A stretch of DNA of 64,000 nucleotides, taken from assembly GCF_020686945.1 (NCBI RefSeq), contig NZ_JAJEPR010000010.1, positions 1-64,000 on the forward strand, in the 5' to 3' direction. This DNA comes from Limivivens faecihominis (lineage in GTDB: Bacteria; Bacillota; Clostridia; Lachnospirales; Lachnospiraceae). Position numbers and translations under genes: made by a program. The notes under the pieces were generated by a model that saw only the letters and a program-made list of their open reading frames with translations, did not search any database and was not told the DNA's origin. This document shows, piece after piece, positions 24,270-33,438 of the stretch; positions within the stretch are counted from its first letter, which is position 1, and every line of letters begins with the position of its first letter.

Positions 24270-26159
24270 ATGGCTATTTTAAAGCTGGCCCCCAGTTTTA
24301 AGGATTATATCTGGGGCGGACGAAGACTGATCGAGGAATATCATAAGCCCTACGACGGTGACATTCTGGCAGAGAGCTGGGAAGTATCCTGTCATCCGGA
24401 CGGTCCGTCTTTTGTGACAAATGGAGAGTATGCAGGAAAGACCCTGCAGGAATACATAGATCTGGCAGGCAGAGAGGTGCTTGGAACCAACTGCCGCCGT
24501 TTTGACGAGTTTCCGGTGCTGATCAAATTTATCGATGCGAAGGATAACCTGTCTATTCAGGTGCATCCGGACAATGCCTATGCGCTGAAAAACGAGCATC
24601 AGTACGGAAAAACTGAGATGTGGTATGTGGTAGACTGCGAGGAAGGCGCTTACCTTTACTACGGCTTCAACCGTGAGGTCAGCAAGGAAGAGTTCGCAGA
24701 GCGTATCAAAAACAACACGCTTCTCGAGGTTCTGAACCCGGTGAAAGTAAAGAAGGGTGACGTTCTCTTCATCGAGTCCGGCACAATTCATGCTATTGGA
24801 AAAAATATCCTCATCGCGGAGATCCAGCAGAACTCCAATGTGACTTACCGTGTGTATGACTACGGCCGTATTGGTAAAGACGGCAAGCCCAGAGAGCTCC
24901 ATGTGGAGAAGGCTCTGGAAGTGACCAGAAGAGAGCCGGTTCGCCCGAGAGAGGACTGCGCTCCCCATGTGGCAGCCTGCGACTATTTCGTGGTAGACAA
25001 GCTCAGTGCAAAAAATGAAAAACTCACCGGTTTTGTGGGAGAAGAATCCTTCAAGAGCATCCTCGTTATGGAGGGTGAGGGCGAGATCGTCAACGGCGAC
25101 GAGAAAATGAGCTTCAAGAAGGGCGACAGTTTGTTCCTTCCGGCTGATTCCGGCGCTTATGAGATCAGCGGCGCCTTTGAGGCCCTTGTGACCAGCGAGG
25201 GAGCCAAGAAAAATCCGCTCCGCATCGGTATCGACATGGGCGGCACCAGCATCAAGATCGGCGTGGTCAATGAGAAAAATGAGATCATTGCGAGGACCGT
25301 TCTGGAGACCCGTCTGGATATCGCTCCGGAAGAGCTCATTGCCAATATGGGAAAAGTGACCAGAAAGCTTCTGGAAAATTCCAACATTCCTCTGGACCAG
25401 TGCGTGGGCGTAGGTATCGGAAGCCCGGGAACCATTGACGACAAGGAAGGCGTGGTGATCTATTCTAACAACTATGCCTGGGAGAATGTTCCGCTCCGTG
25501 CAGAACTGAAAAAATATCTTCCGCTTCCTATTTATATTAACAACGACGCAAACTGCGCGATGCTGGGCGAGGCCGCAGCAGGAGCCGCAGCAGGTAGAAA
25601 AAATGTAGTCTTCCTGACGCTTGGAACCGGCGTGGGCGGCGGCTTCCTCATTGACGGCAAGCTCTTTAACGGCGGCCTCTTAGGCGGAACCGAGTTCGGT
25701 CATACCGTTGTCCAGGTGGGCGGCGTGCGCTGCACCTGTGGAAGAGAGGGCTGTCTGGAGTCTTATGCTTCTGCTACCGGACTGATTCGCATGGCAAGAG
25801 AGCAGATGGACAAGCATCCGGATTCCCTGCTCTGGAAACTCTGCGACGGCGACAAGAGCAAGGTAAATGCAGAGCTGGCTTTCAAAGCTTCCGATGAGAA
25901 GGACGAGGCCGGTATGCTGGCTGTGCAAGAATACATGAAATATCTGGCAGCCGGAGTTGCCAATGCCATCAACATGTTCCGGCCGGAAGTTGTCGTTCTT
26001 GGCGGCGGTATTTCCAACCGCGGCGAGAAACTGGCAGCAGAACTGAATGGGATGGTAAAAGGCGAGTGCTTTGGACATACCTTTGTGAAACCCGCTGAGG
26101 TTGTCATTGCATCCCTGAAAAATGACGCAGGCATCATCGGAGCAGCAGAGCTCTGCTGA
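24270..26159 (+). CDS. Fusion: class I mannose-6-phosphate isomerase plus ROK-family sugar kinase
   Basis: One 629-residue protein with two enzymes. Residues 1-310 are a type I phosphomannose isomerase (mannose 6-phosphate to fructose 6-phosphate) with zinc ligands Gln97 and His99 (IQVHPDN), Glu116 (KTEMWYV) and His174 (GTIHAIG). Residues 316-629 are a ROK kinase: ATP loop IDMGGTSIKIG, catalytic Asp426 in INNDANC, and GTGVGGGFL. The zinc motif is GHTVV (His478) with CTCGREGC. Together they could phosphorylate a hexose such as mannose and isomerise the product. AGGAGG before the ATG at 24270 sets the start; an earlier in-frame ATG at 24201 lacks one. Sugar specificity is not readable. Confidence 0.93.
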   Translation: MAILKLAPSFKDYIWGGRRLIEEYHKPYDGDILAESWEVSCHPDGPSFVTNGEYAGKTLQEYIDLAGREVLGTNCRRFDEFPVLIKFIDAKDNLSIQVHPDNAYALKNEHQYGKTEMWYVVDCEEGAYLYYGFNREVSKEEFAERIKNNTLLEVLNPVKVKKGDVLFIESGTIHAIGKNILIAEIQQNSNVTYRVYDYGRIGKDGKPRELHVEKALEVTRREPVRPREDCAPHVAACDYFVVDKLSAKNEKLTGFVGEESFKSILVMEGEGEIVNGDEKMSFKKGDSLFLPADSGAYEISGAFEALVTSEGAKKNPLRIGIDMGGTSIKIGVVNEKNEIIARTVLETRLDIAPEELIANMGKVTRKLLENSNIPLDQCVGVGIGSPGTIDDKEGVVIYSNNYAWENVPLRAELKKYLPLPIYINNDANCAMLGEAAAGAAAGRKNVVFLTLGTGVGGGFLIDGKLFNGGLLGGTEFGHTVVQVGGVRCTCGREGCLESYASATGLIRMAREQMDKHPDSLLWKLCDGDKSKVNAELAFKASDEKDEAGMLAVQEYMKYLAAGVANAINMFRPEVVVLGGGISNRGEKLAAELNGMVKGECFGHTFVKPAEVVIASLKNDAGIIGAAELC

Positions 26160-26171
26160 TAAAAAAATAGG

Positions 26172-26215
26172 AAAAGCTCCGGCTGACAGGTTTTCTGCCA
26201 GACCGGAGCTTTTTT
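26172..26215 (+). terminator. Terminator of the manA-ROK fusion gene
   Basis: AAAAGCTCCGG pairs with CCGGAGCTTTT around a 20-base loop, followed by more T residues. Confidence 0.9.
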
Positions 26216-26221
26216 AAACAA

Positions 26222-26410
26222 TTATTTTCTTGTGAGCCAGTCTTCGGGGAGTTCCGTAAGAGGTTCCGGGAAAGAGAGAAGAGAACCAACTCTGGCAAAT
26301 TCTTCTTCCAGATTTTTATCCAGCTTTCCTTTCTCATTGGGAGACAGGTTCAGCATGAAGTTTACATTCATGGGGAAATACTGCTGCATTTTCTGGATGC
26401 CCCAGGAAGC
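26222..26410 (-). pseudogene. C-terminal remnant of a possible glycoside hydrolase
   Basis: On the minus strand the frame reads SWGIQKMQQYFPMNVNFMLN, then LSPNEKGKLDKNLEEEFARVG and about 20 more residues to the stop. The pattern of a hydrophobic strand, N-x-x-P-x-x-x-G-x-L and a helix resembles the end of the catalytic domain of GH29 alpha-fucosidases and related enzymes. The rest of the gene is missing. It meets the AraC remnant head to head at about 26410. Family call is tentative. Confidence 0.4.
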
Positions 26411-26439
26411 AGGAGCCGGAGTGGTATCCGGATTCTTTG

Positions 26440-26673
26440 CGGTCTGCTCTACCGGAAAGCACAGGATACGGAGGAAAAAGAAAGCGGCAGCCAGAACGAA
26501 CTTGTCCGTCAGGCTGTCGCCTATATACAGCAAAATTACCGGAATCCTCTTACGCTGAAAGAAACAGCGGAATATGTAGGGCTTTCCCCTTCCTATTTCT
26601 GACCTCCTTTAAGAAAAAATACGGGGTTCCGCCTGCCAGCTACCGAAAGCAGAAAAAGGAACTTACCGGTTAA
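26440..26673 (+). pseudogene. Remnant of an AraC-family regulator (frameshifted)
   Basis: The frame QNELVRQAVAYIQQNYRNPL, then LKETAEYVGLSPSYF, is the start of an AraC DNA-binding domain; it stops at TGA near 26600. Shifted by one base, it continues as LTSFKKKYGVPPASYRKQKK to TAA at 26671-26673. Joined, the two give an AraC C-terminal domain with a single-base deletion. The N-terminal sensor part is absent. It converges on the M28 peptidase gene and overlaps it by 11 bases. Confidence 0.75.
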
Positions 26674-27901
26674 AATACTTGTCCAGCTGTTCCATAAACT
26701 CCGCCGGGATCTCCTTCGGGAAGGGGAAGGTCGGGAGGTTTCCAAGGCGGTCGGCGATGTAGCCGAGGAGCATGGCGCTGCGCTTTAAGGACCAGGAGGA
26801 GATGAGGTCCACGGTGTCGTGGCGGGTGTGCATGCCGAAGCCGTCGCGGTTCAAGGTCATGGCCGGGATACCTTTCCAGGCGAAGGTGTTGGAGTCGCTG
26901 CCCCAGATGGCGTTGGAGGTCCGCATGCCAAGGCCGATCTCGTGGGCCATGTAGGTGATCATCTGGCAGATGGCGGGATCAGCAGTGACGCCGACAACGG
27001 TGCCGCCCACAAGCTGACCGGCTAGGTCCACATTCATATTGAACTGGTGGGAGGGAAGCTCAGAAGCATGGGCGCGGACATATTCCTGGCTGCCCAAGAG
27101 GCCTTTTTCCTCAGCACCAAACCAGATGAACTCCATCGTGCGCTTCGGGCGGTGAGCGTTAAAGTAACGGCAAAGCTCCATGATGATGGCTCCGCCGGAA
27201 ATGTTGTCGTAAGCGCCGGGGCCGGCAGGTACGGAATCGTAGTGGGCGGTGAGGGTCAGGATTTCGTCGGGCTTCTCGGTACCGGTGATCCGGGCTGCCA
27301 CATTGGCTGAGATCCGCTCCACAAGTTTCTGCTTCAGAACCAGTTTTGCTCTGGAAGCGCCGCGGCTTACGAGGTCAACGGCGTCTCTGTGATGGATGCA
27401 GACGCCCTGGATTGGTGTCTCTTTCATGGAAGGAAGAGAGTAGAGCGCGGGTTTCAGGTCCTCGCCCTCGTCGATGGGGGCGCCGCTGATGCTTAAGTAA
27501 GCGACGGCTCCTGCTTTGACCAGTTTCTCGTATAAATCTTTGCGGACCGGACCGTTTACCATCACGATCTTTCCTGTGGCATAGCCAAGGCTGATATCGT
27601 CGCCGTTCTCCGCATAGAGGAAGGGAGCCTCCACGCCGCCCTCCGGGGTACTGCCGCATTTGCCGTAACCGGTGACAACGTATTCTTTCTCAAAGGGTTC
27701 CGTGATAAAAAAGCGGGCTTCCTCGATCTCAAAAGCTTCAAAAGGAAACTCCTCCAGACGGCTCTCGAGGCCGAAGGAGCGGAGCTCTTCCTGGATGGAA
27801 GCGGCGGCTTTCTGTTCGCCTTCGGTTCCGGCTTCCCGGATATAATCAAATTTTCTGACAAAATCAAGCTGACGTTCTCCGTCAATTTCTTCAAAATACA
27901 T
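26663..27901 (-). CDS. M28-family zinc aminopeptidase
   Basis: Two-zinc exopeptidase of family M28. The metal and catalytic motifs are LTAHYDSVPAGPGAYDNISG (His and bridging Asp, about residues 218-237) and FIWFGAEEKGLLGSQEYV (catalytic Glu-Glu, about 258-275). Further ligands are in NMNVDLAG and FGMHTRHDTVD. Residues of about 90-190 look like an inserted PA-type domain. There is no signal peptide, so it probably degrades peptides inside the cell. The 412-residue length is normal for this subgroup. It is transcribed away from the MATE gene. Confidence 0.88.
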   Translation of the reverse strand: MYFEEIDGERQLDFVRKFDYIREAGTEGEQKAAASIQEELRSFGLESRLEEFPFEAFEIEEARFFITEPFEKEYVVTGYGKCGSTPEGGVEAPFLYAENGDDISLGYATGKIVMVNGPVRKDLYEKLVKAGAVAYLSISGAPIDEGEDLKPALYSLPSMKETPIQGVCIHHRDAVDLVSRGASRAKLVLKQKLVERISANVAARITGTEKPDEILTLTAHYDSVPAGPGAYDNISGGAIIMELCRYFNAHRPKRTMEFIWFGAEEKGLLGSQEYVRAHASELPSHQFNMNVDLAGQLVGGTVVGVTADPAICQMITYMAHEIGLGMRTSNAIWGSDSNTFAWKGIPAMTLNRDGFGMHTRHDTVDLISSWSLKRSAMLLGYIADRLGNLPTFPFPKEIPAEFMEQLDKYFNR

Positions 27902-27976
27902 GGTAAACCTCCAAAATAGTTATTCTTTCCTTATTCTAACATGGGAAGGATTTTATGACAATCATTTCCAACTATC

Positions 27977-28006
27977 TTTACATTTCCTGAAAGAGAAGAG
28001 TATAAT
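27977..28006 (+). promoter_or_regulatory. Promoter of the MATE gene
   Basis: TTTACA (27977-27982), an 18-base spacer and TATAAT (28001-28006). A 14-bp-stem palindrome begins four bases after the -10 box, over the likely transcription start. Confidence 0.65.
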
Positions 28007-28009
28007 GTT

Positions 28010-28059
28010 CGTAATTATTCAGAATAAAGCGGAATCGAGCTTGGCTCTGAATAATTACG
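28010..28059. repeat. Palindrome in the MATE gene leader
   Basis: CGTAATTATTCAGA (28010-28023) and TCTGAATAATTACG (28046-28059) form a perfect 14-bp stem around a 22-base loop. The arm resembles the TAACTATTCAG arm of family R3, so it may be a relative. It covers the probable start of transcription and could affect expression. Confidence 0.7.
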
Positions 28060-28086
28060 TTACTACATAAAAAGAGGAAAAAGAAA

Positions 28087-29433
28087 ATGAACGAAAAGAA
28101 TCATTTATTCAGCAATCATGTATTGAAAATGCTCCTGATCCCGCTGGTGGCGGAGCAGTTTCTGACCTCCCTTATGGGAACGGCGGACAGCATGATGGTG
28201 AGTAATGTGGGCTCTGCGGCAATTTCAGCCGTCTCGCTGGTGGATTCCATCAACGTGCTGGTGATCCAGGCGTTTGCGGCTCTTTCGGCCGGCGGAACCA
28301 TCGTCTGCTCCCAGTATATCGGGCAGAAAAATCTGAAAAAAGCCACAGAGAGCGCAAGGCAGCTCCTTCTGGCGGTGGCCTCCATTTCGGTGCTGGTCAT
28401 GGTGGTTTGTCTGGCTTTCCGGACACCGCTTCTTCGGCTGGTATTTGGAAAAGTGGACGCGGAGGTTATGGATGCGTCGAAGATTTACTTCCTTATTACC
28501 TCCCTGTCCTTCCCTTTTATCGCCCTTTATGACGCGGGAGCTTCCGTCTACCGGGCTCAGGGTGATTCAGCAACGCCTCTTCGGATCTCCGTGGTGGCAA
28601 ACTGCCTGAACATCACGGGAAATGCCGTGCTGATCTGGGTTTTCCATATGGGAGTGGCAGGCGCTGCTCTGGCGACCCTGGGCTCCCGTGTTTTTTCAGC
28701 GATTGTCGTTCTCTGGCTTCTTCGAAGTCCGAAAAATGAGATTGCCGTGAAAGATTATCTCACAATCCGTCCCGATGGCACCCAGATCGGCATGATCCTG
28801 AAGATCGGTATTCCCTCCGGCGTGGAAAACAGTATGTTCCAGTTCGGAAAGCTGGCGATCCAGTCTACGGTTTCCACCATGGGAACTGTCGCCATCGCCG
28901 CCCAGGCCATGACGAACATTCTGGAGAACTTAAACGGTGTGGCTGCCATTGGCATCGGTATCGGCCTGATGACTGTGGTGGGCGAGTGTATGGGAGCCGG
29001 CCGGAAAGACGAGGCTGTCTACTATGTGAAGAAGCTTTCGGTCATTGCAGAGGTGATCATCATCATCTGCTGCGGAGCAATTTTCCTGCTCACAAAGCCC
29101 ATCACGACGCTGGGCGGCATGGAGCCGGAGAGTGCGAGCCTCTGCTTCCATATGATTACCTGGATCACGATCGTGAAACCCATCGTCTGGACCGCAGCCT
29201 TTATTCCGGCCTATGGCCTTCGGGCAGCAGGTGATGTGAAATTTTCCATGATCATTTCCTGCCTGACCATGTGGCTTTGCCGGGTGAGCCTCTGTATCTT
29301 CCTGAGCCGTCATTTCGGCATGGGTCCGATGGCTGTCTGGATCGGTATGTTTTCCGACTGGACTTTAAGGGGCATCTTCTTCGGAATCCGTTTCCACAGC
29401 CGGAAATGGCTGGAAAAGAAAGTCATTCAGTAA
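28087..29433 (+). CDS. MATE-family efflux transporter
   Basis: Twelve-helix antiporter of the multidrug and toxin extrusion family (NorM/DinF-like), 448 residues. The N-terminal half shows LIPLVAEQFLTSLMGTADSM and then the Val/Ala-rich helices; the middle has GDSATPLRISVVANCLNITG, the typical P-x-x-x-x-x-x-x-N element between helices 4 and 6. The second half mirrors this with ALRAAGDVKFSM. Substrate unknown. The LacI regulator begins 10 bases after the stop, so the two are probably co-transcribed. AGAGGAAA ribosome binding site. Confidence 0.9.
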   Translation: MNEKNHLFSNHVLKMLLIPLVAEQFLTSLMGTADSMMVSNVGSAAISAVSLVDSINVLVIQAFAALSAGGTIVCSQYIGQKNLKKATESARQLLLAVASISVLVMVVCLAFRTPLLRLVFGKVDAEVMDASKIYFLITSLSFPFIALYDAGASVYRAQGDSATPLRISVVANCLNITGNAVLIWVFHMGVAGAALATLGSRVFSAIVVLWLLRSPKNEIAVKDYLTIRPDGTQIGMILKIGIPSGVENSMFQFGKLAIQSTVSTMGTVAIAAQAMTNILENLNGVAAIGIGIGLMTVVGECMGAGRKDEAVYYVKKLSVIAEVIIIICCGAIFLLTKPITTLGGMEPESASLCFHMITWITIVKPIVWTAAFIPAYGLRAAGDVKFSMIISCLTMWLCRVSLCIFLSRHFGMGPMAVWIGMFSDWTLRGIFFGIRFHSRKWLEKKVIQ

Positions 29434-29443
29434 AGGAAAGCCC

Positions 29444-30553
29444 ATGAAGAAAAAAGTGACCACGACGGATATCGCGAAAATGGCCGGAGTTTCCCAGGCG
29501 ACGGTATCCATGATCCTGAACAAAAAATACAATGTCTCTTTTTCCAGGGAGACCATTGAAAAGGTGGAAAAAGCCGCGGAAGAGCTGGGCTACCACAAAT
29601 CTGAGTGCCGGAGAGCAAGGAAACTTACGGGTCAGAAGCTCATCGCTGTCTTTTGCCCGACTCTCACGAATCCCTACTATGTGATGCTGCTTCAGGGCAT
29701 TGAGGAGATCGCGAAGGAGAGCGGCTATACGGTCTTTGTCTGTAACACCCTGCGGGATCTGAAAACCGAGGAGAGCTGTCTTCGGATGCTGCGGCAGATC
29801 CAGCCCATGGGAATCATCTACACCTGCAATCCCAGCGCCTGTTTTCAGCAGGAGATCCTGGCCCTGTCGGAAAATATTCCGCTGGTGGTGATAAAAAACA
29901 GAGATCTCGATATGGAAGTGGATGTGGTGGAGCTCAACAACGCGAAGCCGGGACGGCTCATGGCCCGGCATCTTTTGGAGCTGGGGCACCGGAAAGTGGG
30001 GTTCATTTCCCCTCCGCTTACGAGACGGCAGCAGCAGCGCTTTCAGCGGGTGGAGGGCTTCATGGAGGAGTTTCGGGAGGCCGGGATTCCGGAAGGCGTC
30101 ATCGTGAAGGCCGCAGACGAGGAGGTGGACAGCCGGGTGCCGGGAATGGATTCGGAGTACAAGATTGGCTATCAGCTGACGAAGGAGCTTCTGAAGGAGG
30201 AGAAAGGCATCACCGCTATCGCGGGCCTCAATGATATGATTGCTCTTGGCGTGCTGGACGCCCTGGCGGAAGCTAAGATCCGGGTGCCCTCGGAGATGTC
30301 AGTCCTGGGCTGTGACAACATCCTCTATGGAAAGCTCAAGGATATTTCCCTGACAACGATCGAGCATTTTGTTCAGCAGAAAGGCAGGGATGCCTGCGAG
30401 ATTATTATTAAGAAGATTCACGCCCTCACAAGCCGGGAGGATGAGATCCGGCCCACGAGCATTTACCATATTGAATATGAACCGAAGCTCATCATACGGG
30501 GGACTACGGCGCCGGCGAAAGTGCGGCGGAACTTTAGCCCTGTAAAGAAATAA
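29444..30553 (+). CDS. LacI-family transcriptional regulator
   Basis: Repressor-type regulator. The N-terminal helix-turn-helix reads TTTDIAKMAGVSQATVSMIL with a hinge helix following (about residues 45-60). The ligand-binding domain (about 65-340) contains the usual LIAVFCPTLTNPYYVMLLQG, RHLLELGHRKVGFISPP and MSVLGCDNILYG motifs. The 369-residue length is slightly long because of a basic C-terminal tail. It follows the MATE gene closely and could control it or a sugar gene elsewhere; the ligand is unknown. Confidence 0.9.
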   Translation: MKKKVTTTDIAKMAGVSQATVSMILNKKYNVSFSRETIEKVEKAAEELGYHKSECRRARKLTGQKLIAVFCPTLTNPYYVMLLQGIEEIAKESGYTVFVCNTLRDLKTEESCLRMLRQIQPMGIIYTCNPSACFQQEILALSENIPLVVIKNRDLDMEVDVVELNNAKPGRLMARHLLELGHRKVGFISPPLTRRQQQRFQRVEGFMEEFREAGIPEGVIVKAADEEVDSRVPGMDSEYKIGYQLTKELLKEEKGITAIAGLNDMIALGVLDALAEAKIRVPSEMSVLGCDNILYGKLKDISLTTIEHFVQQKGRDACEIIIKKIHALTSREDEIRPTSIYHIEYEPKLIIRGTTAPAKVRRNFSPVKK

Positions 30554-30698
30554 AGATAAATAAAAATTAAGAATTATTAGTAATAATCAAGACTATCTGA
30601 CAGGGACTTCAACAGAATATCACGAAAGACAGGAAAGCATATATTGATAAAAGTTTATTTTATTAGTATATGCTTTTATTAATAAAAACTCAGGGCGG

Positions 30699-30726
30699 TT
30701 GACGGCGAAAGGAGATGTGCTATACT
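30699..30726 (+). promoter_or_regulatory. Promoter of the transaldolase-like gene
   Basis: TTGACG (30699-30704), a 16-base spacer and TATACT (30721-30726). Just upstream (30650-30690) is an AT-rich imperfect inverted repeat, AGTTTATTTTATTAG against CTTTTATTAATAAAAACT, a possible operator or terminator for the previous gene. Confidence 0.65.
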
Positions 30727-30769
30727 GGATTCAAAAGTTTACAGTACCTAATTCAAGGAGGAAAAAGCA

Positions 30770-31426
30770 ATGAAATTTTTCGTAGATACAGCAGATGTAG
30801 ATGAGATTCGCAAAGCCAACGACATGGGTGTGATCTGCGGCGTGACCACAAACCCGTCCCTGATCGCAAAGAGCGGAAGAAAATTTGAGGATGTGATCAA
30901 AGAGATCACTTCTATCGTGGACGGCCCCATCAGCGGTGAGGTAAAAGCCACCACCACCGACGCTGAGGGAATGATCAAGGAAGGCCGTGAGATTGCAGCC
31001 ATCCATCCGAACATGGTAGTTAAGATCCCCATGACCGTAGAGGGACTGAAAGCAGTCAAAGTCCTTTCTTCCGAGGGCATCAAGACCAACGTGACCCTGA
31101 TTTTCTCTGCAAATCAGGCTCTTCTCGCAGCTCGGGCTGGCGCAACCTACGTTTCTCCGTTCCTCGGAAGAATTGATGATATTTCCGGCTACGGCATTGA
31201 CCTGGTTCGTCAGATCGCAGACATTTTCGACGTGGCAAAAGATATCCACACAGAGATCATCGCAGCCAGCATCCGCAACCCGATCCATGTAACCGACTGC
31301 GCCCTGGCAGGAGCTGATATCGCCACCGTTCCTTATAAAGTTATCGTTCAGATGACCAAACATCCGCTTACCGATGCCGGGATCGAGAAATTCCAGGCAG
31401 ATTATAAGGCTGTATTCGGAGAGTAA
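30770..31426 (+). CDS. fsa: Transaldolase / fructose-6-phosphate aldolase family protein
   Basis: Short transaldolase of the TalC/FsaA type (218 residues). It forms a Schiff base through a lysine in VVKIPMTVEGLKAV (about residues 82-95). Substrate motifs are GVTTNPSLIAKSG near residue 24, NVTLIFSANQALLAARAG near 108 and YVSPFLGRIDD near 130. The family includes true transaldolases and fructose-6-phosphate aldolases, which sequence reading cannot tell apart. The split transketolase genes follow directly, under their own promoter, so a role in the non-oxidative pentose phosphate pathway is most likely. Confidence 0.9.
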   Translation: MKFFVDTADVDEIRKANDMGVICGVTTNPSLIAKSGRKFEDVIKEITSIVDGPISGEVKATTTDAEGMIKEGREIAAIHPNMVVKIPMTVEGLKAVKVLSSEGIKTNVTLIFSANQALLAARAGATYVSPFLGRIDDISGYGIDLVRQIADIFDVAKDIHTEIIAASIRNPIHVTDCALAGADIATVPYKVIVQMTKHPLTDAGIEKFQADYKAVFGE

Positions 31427-31440
31427 GCCAGAAAAAGAGC

Positions 31441-31469
31441 TTGCATCAGACAGGGACTTTTCGTATAAT
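31441..31469 (+). promoter_or_regulatory. Promoter of the transketolase genes
   Basis: TTGCAT (31441-31446), a 17-base spacer and TATAAT (31464-31469), about 90 bases before the first transketolase gene. Confidence 0.7.
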
Positions 31470-31559
31470 GGGGGCAGCGGCATCCGGCCATCTGAAAAAG
31501 ACCATGCTGCGCTGATTTCACGCTATGCGTGACAACATTTAAAGGAGCGAGGAATTAAG

Positions 31560-32399
31560 ATGAACAAGTTAGAGCTTCAAAAGACTGCTAACGAAATCCG
31601 CAAAGACATCGTGACTGCTGTTCACAGTGCGAAGTCCGGTCATCCGGGTGGATCCCTTTCTGCAGCTGATGTTTTTACCTATCTGTATTTCAAAGAGATG
31701 GAGATCGATCCGAAGAACCCGAAGGATCCGGACAGAGACCGTTTTGTGCTGTCAAAGGGTCATAACGCGCCGGGACTTTATTCTGCACTAGCAGAGAGAG
31801 GCTATTTCCCGAAGGAGGATCTTGTAACTCTGCGTCATCTGGGCTCTTATCTGCAGGGCCATCCGGATATGAAACACATTCCGGGCGTAGATATGTCCAG
31901 CGGTTCTCTTGGACAGGGAATTTCCGCAGCTGTTGGTATGGCGCTGGCCGGAAAAATGGACGGAAAAGATTATCGGGTATTTACCCTTCTGGGCGACGGT
32001 GAGATCCAGGAAGGACAGGTCTGGGAGGCAGCGATGTTTGCCGGAGCCAGAAAGCTGGACAACCTGGTAGTGATCGTGGACAATAACGGACTTCAGATCG
32101 ACGGAAATGTTGCTGACGTCTGCTCCCCCTACCCCATCGACAAGAAATTCGAGGCTTTCAATTTCCATGTAATCTCCGTAGCTGACGGAAACGATTTCGA
32201 CCAGCTGGAGAGCGCCTTTGAGGAGGCAAAGACCGTCAAAGGCATGCCCGTGGCTATCGTGATGAAGACCGTCAAAGGAAAAGGCGTTTCCTTCATGGAG
32301 AACCAGGCCGGCTGGCACGGAAAGGCTCCCAACGATGAGGAGTATAAGATCGCAATGCAGGATTTGGAGAAAGCAGGTGAAGCATTATGTCAGAAGTAA
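31560..32399 (+). CDS. Transketolase, N-terminal (thiamine diphosphate-binding) subunit
   Basis: First half of a split transketolase. It holds the thiamine diphosphate pyrophosphate site: HSAKSGHPGGSLSAADV near residue 22, SKGHNAPGLYSALAERG near 64, and the GDGEIQEGQVWEAAMFAG motif with the metal ligand near 145-160. The 279-residue length matches the N-terminal subunits found in many Clostridia. It interconverts xylulose 5-phosphate and ribose 5-phosphate (and related ketoses) with its partner. It overlaps the partner gene by 13 bases. Confidence 0.93.
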   Translation: MNKLELQKTANEIRKDIVTAVHSAKSGHPGGSLSAADVFTYLYFKEMEIDPKNPKDPDRDRFVLSKGHNAPGLYSALAERGYFPKEDLVTLRHLGSYLQGHPDMKHIPGVDMSSGSLGQGISAAVGMALAGKMDGKDYRVFTLLGDGEIQEGQVWEAAMFAGARKLDNLVVIVDNNGLQIDGNVADVCSPYPIDKKFEAFNFHVISVADGNDFDQLESAFEEAKTVKGMPVAIVMKTVKGKGVSFMENQAGWHGKAPNDEEYKIAMQDLEKAGEALCQK

Positions 32400-33325
32400 A
32401 GAAGATCGCTACCAGAGAGAGTTACGGAAATGCCCTGGTAGAGCTGGGCAAAGAGCATGAAAATCTTGTGGTTCTGGACGCTGACCTTGCTGAGGCTACC
32501 AAGACCGGTATGTTTAAGAAAGTATTTCCGGAGCGTCACATCGACTGCGGTATCGCCGAGAGCAATATGGCAGGCATCGCAGCCGGTCTTTCCACTACAG
32601 GAAAGGTTCCCTTCATGAGCACCTTCGCCATGTTTGCGGCCGGCCGTGCTTTTGAGCAGGTGAGAAACTCCATCGGCTATCCCCATCTGAATGTGAAAAT
32701 CGGTGCAACTCACGCCGGTCTTTCCGTAGGTGAGGACGGAGCAACCCATCAGTGCAACGAGGATATCGCTCTGATGCGCGTCATTCCGGGCATGGTTGTC
32801 ATCAATCCGAGTGATGATATCGAGGCAAAAGCAGCAGTAAAAGCCGCTTACGAGTATGTAGGACCGGTTTATCTCCGTTTCGGCCGTCTAGCTGCACCGG
32901 TGATCAATGACCGTCCGGATTACAAATTTGAGATCGGCAAGGGCCTTACCCTCCGGGAAGGTAAGGATCTGACCATCGTAGCCACCGGTCTCATGGTATC
33001 CGAGTCCCTGGCAGCTGCTGAGATGCTGGCAAAAGACGGTATCGAGGCAAAGGTCATCAACATCCACACGATCAAACCGCTGGATGAGGAGCTGATTGTT
33101 GCAGCAGCAAAGGAGACCGGAAAGGTTGTTACCGTTGAGGAGCACTCCATCATCGGCGGTCTGGGAAGCGCTGTCTGCGACTGCCTGAGCGAAAAGGCTC
33201 CGACCAAAGTCCTGAAGATCGGCGTCAACGACGTCTACGGCGAATCCGGCCCGGCCAAGGAAGTCCTCCACAAATATGGTCTGGATGCAGAAGGCATCTA
33301 TACGAAGATCAAGGCATTTGCATAA
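32387..33325 (+). CDS. Transketolase, C-terminal subunit
   Basis: Second half of the split transketolase, with the pyrimidine-binding domain (FPERHIDCGIAESNMAGIAA; catalytic Glu) at about residues 45-65. The C-terminal domain starts near residue 190 (LTIVATGLMVSESLAAAEML). The pair is co-translated: the ATG lies 13 bases inside the upstream gene. The 312-residue length is normal for this subunit. A terminator follows. Confidence 0.93.
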   Translation: MSEVKKIATRESYGNALVELGKEHENLVVLDADLAEATKTGMFKKVFPERHIDCGIAESNMAGIAAGLSTTGKVPFMSTFAMFAAGRAFEQVRNSIGYPHLNVKIGATHAGLSVGEDGATHQCNEDIALMRVIPGMVVINPSDDIEAKAAVKAAYEYVGPVYLRFGRLAAPVINDRPDYKFEIGKGLTLREGKDLTIVATGLMVSESLAAAEMLAKDGIEAKVINIHTIKPLDEELIVAAAKETGKVVTVEEHSIIGGLGSAVCDCLSEKAPTKVLKIGVNDVYGESGPAKEVLHKYGLDAEGIYTKIKAFA

Positions 33326-33341
33326 AAAAGAATATAATATG

Positions 33342-33370
33342 AGGGTTCGCTGATGAGCGGGCCCTTTTTT
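33342..33370 (+). terminator. Terminator of the transketolase genes
   Basis: AGGGTTCGCT and AGCGGGCCCT pair around a four-base loop, with one mismatch, followed by TTTTT. Confidence 0.8.
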
Positions 33371-33438
33371 CATGTAATAGTTACAAAATTTTCTGCCCGG
33401 GGGCAAAAAGATTTTTCTGCTTATTGTATAAACATTTT

